In this document: in pieces, positions 57,410-64,000 of the stretch
Layout of the letters: every line of letters starts with the position of its first letter
How positions within the stretch are numbered: position 1 is the stretch's first letter
DNA from: Stutzerimonas stutzeri RCH2
Lineage (GTDB): Bacteria; Pseudomonadota; Gammaproteobacteria; Pseudomonadales; Pseudomonadaceae
DNA: 64,000 nt
Assembly (NCBI RefSeq): GCF_000327065.1
Contig: NC_019936.1
Span: forward strand, 3,562,001-3,626,000
Direction: 5' to 3'
The notes under the pieces: model-generated
What the model was told of the DNA's origin: nothing
Seen by the model: the letters and a program-made list of their open reading frames with translations, nothing else
Database searches by the model: none
Translations under genes and position numbers: made by a program

Positions 57410-58376
57410 AGCGCTGTTCCGGCAACGCCTGGCTGACCAGGGCGCCGTTTTTCAGCGCCACCACCTCGGCCATCAAGGACAGCGCGATTTCCGCCGGTGT
57501 ACGGCTGCCGATGGGCAAGCCGATGGGGCCGTGCAACCGCTGCACCTGCCGCTCGCCGAGGCCCAGCGAGAGCAGGCGCGCCTTGCGCTTTTCGCTGTTG
57601 GCCCGCGAGCCCAGCGCGCCGACGTAGAAGGCTTCGGACTGCAGCGCGGTGAGCAGCGCCATGTCGTCCAGTCGTGGATCGTGGGTCAGCGCGACGATGG
57701 CGGTGTGCGCATCCGCTTCGATGGCCAGCACGGCATCGTCCGGCATGCCGGGGACGAAGCGCACCGTCGCCGCATCCCAGTCGTGGGCATAGCCTTCGCG
57801 CGGGTCGCAGATCAGTACCTCGAAGCCGAGGCCATGTGCCAGGTCGGCGACATAGCGCGACAGCTGCCCGGCGCCGATCAGCAGCAGGCGCCAGGCCGGG
57901 CCGAATGGTGCGCGCAGGGTATGCCCGTCGAACTGCAGCGCGGCGTCGCGGCCGGCGGTTTGCAGCGTTACATCACCACTGGCGATATCCACGCAGCGCA
58001 GCAGCCGCTCGTGCCCGGCGCAGCGCCGCAGCAGCTCATCGATCCATCCGGCTTCGCGCAATGGCTCCTGCAACAGGCGCAGCGTACCGCCGCAGGGCAG
58101 ACCGAAACGCGCGGACTCTTCCTTGCTCACGCCGTAGGTGATCAGCTGGCAAGCCTGCGGTGGCTGGTCGGCCATGACCCGCGCGAGCAGATCATCCTCG
58201 ACGCAGCCGCCGGACACCGAGCCTTCGACGCGGCCGTCGCCGCGTAGCGCCAGCAGCGAGCCGATCGGGCGCGGCGCGCTGCCCCAGGTTTCCAGCACGG
58301 TGTAGAGCACCACGGGATGACCGTCACGCAGCCAGTCGCGGGCCCGTCGCAGTACCGCCAGATCGACACTGTCCAT
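57402..58376 (-). CDS. XdhC/CoxI-family molybdenum hydroxylase maturation factor
   Basis: A 324-aa protein with XdhC_CoxI (VVLYTVLETWGSAPRPIGSL, GSVSGGCVEDDLL) and a C-terminal Rossmann domain (LLLIGAGQLSRYVADLAHGL, YVGALGSRANSEKRKARL). XdhC proteins bind Mo cofactor and help insert its sulfurated form into the target enzyme. It is first in a two-gene operon with the MobA-like gene, which follows on the same strand; the structural operon is about 200 bases downstream. Confidence 0.9.
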   Translation of the reverse strand: MDSVDLAVLRRARDWLRDGHPVVLYTVLETWGSAPRPIGSLLALRGDGRVEGSVSGGCVEDDLLARVMADQPPQACQLITYGVSKEESARFGLPCGGTLRLLQEPLREAGWIDELLRRCAGHERLLRCVDIASGDVTLQTAGRDAALQFDGHTLRAPFGPAWRLLLIGAGQLSRYVADLAHGLGFEVLICDPREGYAHDWDAATVRFVPGMPDDAVLAIEADAHTAIVALTHDPRLDDMALLTALQSEAFYVGALGSRANSEKRKARLLSLGLGERQVQRLHGPIGLPIGSRTPAEIALSLMAEVVALKNGALVSQALPEQRCA

Positions 58377-58448
58377 TGATCTCCTCGGATTCAGCCCATT
58401 GCTGCCAGGACTCCCGGCAATGCAAGGAGTGACCGATCCGAGGCCAGG

Positions 58449-59015
58449 TTAGTTCGTCGTTGCCGGCACCAGCATGGCGTCGGCTACTTCGCGGCGCTTG
58501 CCGCGACCGGCCAGACGCTCCACCAGGGTCAGCGCGAACTCCAGGGCGGTCGCCGGGCCCTGGCTGGTGATGCAGTTGCCGTCCACCACCACCGGCTGGT
58601 CAAGGAAATGCGTGCCGGTGAGGTTGTCGCTCATGCCCGGGTAGCAGGTCACCTGACGGCCCTTGAGCACGCCGTAGGGGTGCAGCGCCACCGCCGGCGC
58701 GGCGCAGATCGCGGCGAAATCGAGCCCGGCACGGGCCTGCTGGCGTACGCGCTCGGCCAGCGGTTCCAGTTCTCCAAGTGTTTTCGCCCCGGGCATGCCG
58801 CCGGGCAGCACGATCAGGTCGAAATCCTGCGCCAGCACGTCGAGCAGCATGGCGTCGGCGGTGATCCGCGTGCCGCGCGCGCAGGTCAGCATGCGCCGCT
58901 CTTCGGCACTGGCCACCAGTACCTCGAACTCGGCGCGGCGCAGCACGTCGATCAGGGTGACGGCCTCCAGGTCTTCGGAACCGTCGGCGATCGGAATCAG
59001 GACTCGTTTGCTCAT
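58449..59015 (-). CDS. DJ-1/YajL-family protein
   Basis: A 188-aa DJ-1/PfpI protein (MSKRVLIPIADGSEDLEAVT). The redox-active Cys sits in the nucleophile elbow FAAICAAPAVAL (about residue 104) with the conserved Glu in GSEDLEAV. YajL-type proteins act as chaperone/deglycase-like stress proteins; the deglycase activity is disputed. ATG 59015 is preferred over GTG 59024. Single gene, divergent from the permease gene. Confidence 0.9.
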   Translation of the reverse strand: MSKRVLIPIADGSEDLEAVTLIDVLRRAEFEVLVASAEERRMLTCARGTRITADAMLLDVLAQDFDLIVLPGGMPGAKTLGELEPLAERVRQQARAGLDFAAICAAPAVALHPYGVLKGRQVTCYPGMSDNLTGTHFLDQPVVVDGNCITSQGPATALEFALTLVERLAGRGKRREVADAMLVPATTN

Positions 59016-59146
59016 GGCGTTCACCTGCTCAATGGAAATTCAACCGCGCTGCCGGCCGGTGTAAGATGCGCGGCTTTTGCGACGACACGCGAATCGCCCG
59101 CCAGAGGCGACAGCCCTCACACTGACCGGCACTTAGAGGATCGACC

Positions 59147-60442
59147 ATGCTGGAAAAGCTATTTCAACTCAAGGCGCACAACACCACGCTGCGCACCGAG
59201 GTCCTGGCCGGTATCACCACCTTCCTGACGATGGCCTACATCCTCTTCGTCAACCCGAGCATCCTCGCCGAAACCGGCATGGATCACGGCGCGGTGTTCG
59301 TCGCCACCTGCCTGGCCGCAGCCATCGGCTCGGCGATCATGGGCCTGGTTGCCAACTACCCGATCGCGCTGGCGCCGGGCATGGGCCTGAACGCCTTCTT
59401 CACCTACACCGTCGTGCTGACCATGGGTTACACCTGGCAGACCGCGCTGGGGGCGGTGTTCCTCTCCGGCGTGATCTTCTTCGGCTTGTCGATCTTCAAG
59501 ATTCGCGAGTGGATCATCCACAGCATTCCGCTGGCCCTGCGTGCCGGCATCGCCGCGGGTATCGGCCTGTTCCTGGCGATCATCGCGCTGAAGAACGCCG
59601 GCATCGTCGTCGACAACCCCGCCACTCTGGTCGGCCTGGGTGACCTCAGCGCCGGCGGCACGCTGCTGGCCTGCCTGGGCTTCTTCCTGATCGCCGCGCT
59701 GGCCTATCGCCAGGTCACCGGTGCGGTGATGATCGGCATTCTGGTGGTTACCGGCCTGTCGATCCTGCTCGGCCTGTCGCAGCTCAACGGCGTGGTGTCG
59801 ATGCCGCCGTCGCTGGCGCCGACCTTCATGCAGCTGGACATCATGGGCGCGCTGGATATCGGCCTGATCAGCGTGATCTTCGCCTTCCTCTTCGTCGACC
59901 TGTTCGACACCTCCGGCACCCTGATCGGCGTGGCGCAAAAGGCCGACCTGCTGGACAAGGACGGCAAGATGCCGCGCCTGGGCCGCGCCCTGCTGGCCGA
60001 TAGCACCGCGACCATGGCCGGCGCGGCGCTGGGTACCTCGACCACCACCAGCTACATCGAATCCGCCGCCGGTACCGCTGCCGGTGGCCGCACCGGCCTG
60101 ACCGCCTGCGTGGTCGCCCTGCTGTTCCTGCTCAGCCTGTTCTTCGCCCCGCTGGCCGGCGCCGTGCCGGCCTACGCCACCGCCCCGGCGCTGCTGTTCG
60201 TCGCCGTGCTGATGATGAGCAGCCTGGCCAACATCGACTGGGACGACCTCACCGTCGCCGCGCCGGTCGTGGTTGCCGCGCTCGCGATGCCGCTGACTTT
60301 CTCCATCGCCAACGGCATCGCCTTCGGCTTCATCGCCTGGACGGCGATCAAGCTGCTCGCCGGCCGCTGGCGCGAGCTGAGCCCGGCGATGTGGATTCTC
60401 TCGGCACTGTTCGTGGTCAAGCTGGGCTGGTTCGCCGGCTGA
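59147..60442 (+). CDS. AzgA-family (NCS2) adenine/hypoxanthine/guanine permease
   Basis: A 431-aa membrane protein with the AzgA opening LRTEVLAGITTFLTMAYILFVNPSIL and NYPIALAPGMGLNAFFTYTVV, then FLFVDLFDTSGTLIGVA and GAALGTSTTTSYIESAAGTAAGGRTGLTA, all diagnostic. About 12-14 helices. It imports purine bases by proton symport. AGAGGATC precedes the start. Its closeness to a xanthine-dehydrogenase-like locus is suggestive of purine use, but that enzyme's substrate is unknown. Confidence 0.93.
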   Translation: MLEKLFQLKAHNTTLRTEVLAGITTFLTMAYILFVNPSILAETGMDHGAVFVATCLAAAIGSAIMGLVANYPIALAPGMGLNAFFTYTVVLTMGYTWQTALGAVFLSGVIFFGLSIFKIREWIIHSIPLALRAGIAAGIGLFLAIIALKNAGIVVDNPATLVGLGDLSAGGTLLACLGFFLIAALAYRQVTGAVMIGILVVTGLSILLGLSQLNGVVSMPPSLAPTFMQLDIMGALDIGLISVIFAFLFVDLFDTSGTLIGVAQKADLLDKDGKMPRLGRALLADSTATMAGAALGTSTTTSYIESAAGTAAGGRTGLTACVVALLFLLSLFFAPLAGAVPAYATAPALLFVAVLMMSSLANIDWDDLTVAAPVVVAALAMPLTFSIANGIAFGFIAWTAIKLLAGRWRELSPAMWILSALFVVKLGWFAG

Positions 60443-60449
60443 TCGCAGC

Positions 60450-60537
60450 GTAGGGTGGATGACGCTTTTCTCATCCACCTTCCGTGCGGCAACGCTGGAT
60501 GGATGAAGCGTCAGCTGCGCGCCCCGATCCACCCTAC
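60450..60537. repeat. Intergenic palindromic repeat (REP-like)
   Basis: GTAGGGTGGAT (60450-60460) is mirrored by ATCCACCCTAC (60527-60537), with an inner GGTGGATGA/TCATCCACC hairpin (60454-60462, 60471-60479). This GTAGGGTGGATGA type is a common dispersed intergenic repeat in Pseudomonas and may also stop the permease transcript. Confidence 0.75.
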
Positions 60538-60651
60538 AAATAGCGATCCGCAACATGCGTTAATTCGCGGTAAGGCCACCCCACGGAGCGAACTACTGTG
60601 GGAGCGGCCGGCGCCGTAAAGCTCCTCAAACCTCTGCACGAAGCCCCCGCC

Positions 60652-61740
60652 ATGCCGCTGCCCAAGCTCGACCCCGCCCAATACGAAACCCAGCTCGCCG
60701 AGAAAGCCGCCCGGCTGGTGGAACTGCTGGCGCCGTTCGATGCACCGGCACCAGAAGTCTTCGACTCGCCGCGCGAGCATTACCGCCTGCGCACCGAATT
60801 CCGACTGTGGCGCGAGGATGGCCAGCGCCATTACGCGATGTTCGAGCAGGGCGACAAGCACAAGGCCATTCTGATCGACGACTTCCCCATCGCCAGCCGT
60901 CGCATCAATGAGCTGATGCCACAACTGAAAGCCGCCTGGCAGGCGTCGGAAGTGCTCAGCTTCAAGTTGTTCCAGGTCGAATTCCTCACCACCCTGGCCG
61001 GCGATGCGCTGATCACCCTCGCCTACCACCGCCCACTGGACGAGGCCTGGCAGGCCGAAGCCGAGCAGCTCGCCGCCAACCTCGGCGTCAGCCTGGTCGG
61101 CCGCTCGAAGGGCAAGCGCATCGTCATCGGTCGTGATTACGTTGAGGAAGCGCTGGTGGTCGCCGGGCGAACCTTCCGCTATCGCCAGCCCGAGGGCGCC
61201 TTCACCCAGCCCAACGGCGAGGTCTGCCAGAAGATGCTGAACTGGGCCTTCGAGGCGCTCGGTGAGCGCGACGACGACCTGCTCGAGCTCTACTGCGGCA
61301 ACGGCAACTTCACCCTGCCGCTGGCCACTCGCGTGCGCCGCGTGCTGGCCACCGAGATCAGCAAGACTTCGGTCAACGCCGCGCTGGCCAATATCGCCGA
61401 CACCGGCATCGACAACATCGAGCTGGTGCGTCTTTCCGCCGAGGAGCTGACGCAGGCGCTGAACGAGGTGCGGCCGTTCCGCCGCCTGGCCGACATCGAC
61501 CTGAAGAGCTACGACTTCGGCAGCGTTTTCGTCGACCCGCCGCGCGCCGGCATGGACCCGGACACCTGCGAGCTGACCCGCCGCTTCGAGCGCATCCTCT
61601 ACATCTCCTGCAACCCGGAAACCCTGGCGCAGAACATCGCCCAGCTGGCCGACACCCACCGCATCGAGCGCTGCGCGCTGTTCGACCAGTTCCCCTATAC
61701 CCACCACATGGAATCCGGGGTGCTGCTGGTTCGCCGGTGA
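60652..61740 (+). CDS. trmA: tRNA (uracil-5-)-methyltransferase
   Basis: A 362-aa AdoMet enzyme that makes m5U54 (ribothymidine) in tRNA; E. coli TrmA is 366 aa. Motifs: [30 protein letters not shown] (AdoMet), [11 protein letters not shown], and the nucleophile Cys in [12 protein letters not shown] with the closing Glu in HHMESG. ATG 60652 ([12 protein letters not shown]) fits the family; the frame is open from GTG 60598 but that part is unlike TrmA. Confidence 0.95.
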   Translation: MPLPKLDPAQYETQLAEKAARLVELLAPFDAPAPEVFDSPREHYRLRTEFRLWREDGQRHYAMFEQGDKHKAILIDDFPIASRRINELMPQLKAAWQASEVLSFKLFQVEFLTTLAGDALITLAYHRPLDEAWQAEAEQLAANLGVSLVGRSKGKRIVIGRDYVEEALVVAGRTFRYRQPEGAFTQPNGEVCQKMLNWAFEALGERDDDLLELYCGNGNFTLPLATRVRRVLATEISKTSVNAALANIADTGIDNIELVRLSAEELTQALNEVRPFRRLADIDLKSYDFGSVFVDPPRAGMDPDTCELTRRFERILYISCNPETLAQNIAQLADTHRIERCALFDQFPYTHHMESGVLLVRR

Positions 61741-61814
61741 CCGCCGGCGACTGAACGCCAGCGCCCTGTCAGGGTTCACATCCGTAACCGTTCACACGTT
61801 ACGGAGGTACACGC

Positions 61815-63216
61815 ATGCTGGTTTTCGAGCCCATCTACACCGACGGCCTGGCGCAGATTTCCTACCTGGTGGGAGACAGCAAGGCCGCGGTCGCCGCGGT
61901 GATCGACCCGCGGCGCGACGTCGATATCTACCTCGACCTGGCCCGCGAAAAAGGCCTGCGGATCGCCTACGTCATCGAAACCCACATCCATGCCGACTTC
62001 GTCTCCGGCGCCCAGGCGCTGGCCGAACGCAGCGGCGCCGAGATCATCGGTGGCTGCTCGGCGGACTACGGTTTCGAGCTGCGCCAGGCTGCCGATGGCG
62101 AGGTGCTGGAACTCGGCCAGGTCAGCCTGGAAATCATCTACTCGCCCGGCCACACGCCGGAACACATCTCGCTGCTGCTGCGCGACGGCCAGCAGGGCGA
62201 TGAGCCCTTCGCCCTGTTCACCGGCGACACCCTGTTCAACCTCGACGTCGGCCGCCCCGACCTGCTCGGCGAGGACAGCACCAAGCAACTGGCCGCCCAG
62301 CTCTATGCCACGCTGTTCACCCGCTACCTGCCGCTCGGTGAGCGCGTCGAAATCTACCCGTGTCACGGCGCGGGCTCGGCGTGCGGCAAGTCGATCGGTG
62401 ATCGCCGGCGCTCCACCCTGGGCAACGAGTTGTTGTTCAACCCGGCGCTCAACCAGCGACGCAACGAAGCCGAATTCATCGACTGGCTGCTCAGCGGCAT
62501 GCCCGAGCCGCCGCGCCACTATGCACGGCTGAAGAAGCTCAACGTGCGCCCGGCCACGCACATGCACGGGCCGATGCTGCCAACGCCGCTGTCGCCGGAA
62601 GCGTTCGCCGAGCGCAGCGCCGACCACAGCGCCGTGCAGCTGGTGGACCTGCGCTCGATCCTCGCCTTCGGCGGCGGCCATGTGCCCGGCGCGCTGAACA
62701 TCGCCCTGCAGAACGAATTCGTCAGCTGGGCCGGCTGGATGCTCGACGACCAGCGACCGATCTACCTGATCGGCGAAAACAGCCAGCAGATCCACCAGGC
62801 CACGCTGCAGCTGTATCGGATCGGTCTCGATCGGGTAGAAGGTTATCTGCGTAACGGCATGACCGACTGGCAGAACGCCGGCCTGCCCCTGGCCAGCGTC
62901 GGCCAATGGACGGTGCACGAGCTGAACCGTCGCCGAGAGGATCCGCAGGTCCAGGTGCTCGACGTGCGCGCCCCCGAGGAGGTCGAGCAAGGCCGCGTGC
63001 CCGGCGCCCACCACGCCTTCGTCGCCCATCTGCCCGAGGGCCTGGAACGACTGGACAAGGACCGTGGCGACCTACTGCGGCAGCGGCTACCGCGCCTCGA
63101 TTGCCGCCAGCATCCTCAAGCGCGAGGGCTTCCGCCACGTGGTGAACGTGCCCGGCTCATGGATCGCCTGGCAGCAACATGATCTGCCGGTGGAGAAAGG
63201 CGGCACCAACGGGTAA
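61815..63216 (+). pseudogene. MBL-fold/rhodanese (persulfide-dioxygenase-like) protein with 3' frameshift
   Basis: An ETHE1-like metallo-beta-lactamase domain comes first: ETHIHADFVSG, SPGHTPEH, FTGDTLF and YPCHGAGSACGKSIG give the Fe-binding His/Asp set. Two rhodanese-like domains follow; the first has Glu where Cys is expected (YLIGENS). The second is broken: after LERLDKDR (about 63064) the frame changes, ending at 63182 in nonsense, while the other frame gives ATYCGSGYRASIAASILK to a natural stop at 63216. The catalytic Cys of rhodanese 2 is thus lost from the in-frame product. It is either a true mutation or a one-base sequencing error. Role: sulfide/persulfide oxidation. Confidence 0.85.
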
Positions 63217-63342
63217 GGCCCAGCCTCCATCAGTCTGCGCCTGCGCTACTGGCCGGCACTGCAGTGGCCAACGCCGGGCCCGCGGCTTGCCAGCGCGGGC
63301 CCGGGCATGCATTGGCCGATCGCCGTCGTTCCTTCGCGGCTG

Positions 63343-64000
63343 TCAGTACTCCACCGCCAGCCGGGTGCTGGTCGGTACGGCCTGGCAGGCGAGCGTCCAG
63401 CCCTGGCGCACCTGCTGATCACTGAGCACCTGGTTGCTGCGCATGCTCACACTGCCCTCCACCACCCGGCAGCGGCAGGCGGCGCAGACACCGGCGCGGC
63501 AGGCGCTGGGCGGCTGCAGCCCGGCCTGCTCCATGGCGTCCAGCAGCACTTCACCCTGCTGCACATCCAGTGCATGCCGGCGGCCATCCAGCGCCACCTG
63601 CAGGCGGCTGTGCAGCGGCTGGCGCAGCTCGCTGAGCGGCGCCACCGGCGCGGCCGTATTGAAGCGTTCGACGTGAATGGCGTCGCTCGACACGTCCAGC
63701 TCGGCGAGCGCCACCGAGGCGCCGTCCATGAACGGCTGCGGTCCGCAGACGAATGCCTCGCCCTGCGGCCAGTCGCCGATCTTCGCGGCGATCGCCGGTG
63801 CGCTGGGTATCCCCTGCTCGGCATCCAGCCAGATACGCAATTGCAAGCGTTCGGGGTAGCGTGCGGCAAAGTCGGCCAGCTCTTCGGCGAAGATCAGCGA
63901 GGCGGCATCGCGGCTGGCATAGAACAGGAAGACCCGCCCCCGGCCCTGCTCGAGCGCCGCCTGCAGGATCGCCCGCAGCGGAGTGATGCCGCTGCCCGCG
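63343..64000 (-). CDS. Flavin reductase with C-terminal 2Fe-2S ferredoxin domain, partial
   Basis: The gene runs in from beyond the window end. The visible 218 residues start in the NAD(P)-binding half (AGSGITPLRAILQAALEQG, then FVCGPQPFMDG) and end in a plant-type ferredoxin domain CRAGVCAACRCRVVEG...LACQA (four Cys). This order (FNR-like then ferredoxin) is that of phenylacetate/hybrid-cluster/fatty-acid desaturase reductases. The electron acceptor is unknown. Confidence 0.88.
   Translation of the reverse strand, partial: AGSGITPLRAILQAALEQGRGRVFLFYASRDAASLIFAEELADFAARYPERLQLRIWLDAEQGIPSAPAIAAKIGDWPQGEAFVCGPQPFMDGASVALAELDVSSDAIHVERFNTAAPVAPLSELRQPLHSRLQVALDGRRHALDVQQGEVLLDAMEQAGLQPPSACRAGVCAACRCRVVEGSVSMRSNQVLSDQQVRQGWTLACQAVPTSTRLAVEY

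Overview
The window looks like a Pseudomonadaceae chromosome, most likely a Stutzerimonas (Pseudomonas stutzeri)-type genome. This rests on high GC, Pseudomonas-style neighbourhoods (radA next to a PilZ gene, the siaABCD operon, a di-haem cytochrome c peroxidase behind a perfect Anr/FNR box, fpr, rlmG) and recognisable protein sequences. No rRNA, tRNA or CRISPR array was seen.

Layout. (1) 1-10,700 is core chromosome: DUF6482 protein (cut by the window start), UPF0114 membrane protein, a small conserved protein, a Lon-related protease, ccpR, mscL, a DUF465 protein, a CopD-like membrane protein, radA, a PilZ protein, an ICMT-like methyltransferase and glyA. (2) About 10,718-39,983 is a 29 kb genomic island. 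(3) 39,984-64,000 is core again: ettA, siaABCD, gdhA, fpr, rlmG, two class A beta-lactamase-like hydrolases, an acyltransferase, a three-subunit molybdenum hydroxylase with its MobA-like and XdhC-like maturation genes, a DJ-1 protein, an AzgA purine permease, trmA, a persulfide-dioxygenase-like MBL/rhodanese protein with a frameshift, and a partial flavin/2Fe-2S reductase.

The main result is how the island sits. EttA normally begins M-A-Q-YVYTMHRL and is 555 aa. Here it is 564 aa and its first three residues are replaced by MSKSDKAGKTGS encoded at the island end. The lost start (ATG GCT CAA) is still visible 29 kb away at 10,709-10,717, just where the core sequence upstream ends. The island therefore appears to have entered ettA between codons 3 and 4 and rebuilt a start codon, ribosome-binding site and N-terminus for it. 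Next to that junction lie three overlapping tyrosine-recombinase genes (421, 528 and 743 aa) plus a 132-aa coiled-coil protein, a Tn554/recombinase-trio-like module that probably moves the island.

Island cargo is mostly defence: a complete type I restriction-modification operon (hsdMSR); an XRE regulator facing a winged-helix/SF2-helicase gene pair that I cannot assign to a known system; an IS3-family element that split an Xre/MbcA-type antitoxin-domain gene; a BPSL0761-family gene; a possible ADP-ribosyltransferase-like gene; and a type III CBASS operon (CD-NTase, HORMA Cap7, TRIP13-like Cap6, nuclease-SAVED Cap4) with divergent HTH plus ImmA/IrrE-type protease genes resembling the CapH/CapP switch. 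Beyond these lie debris and small mobile units: a deleted terC, a lipoprotein gene, a minimal tyrosine recombinase between long inverted repeats, two integron-type cassettes with clear attC sites but no intI, and an IS1182-family element.
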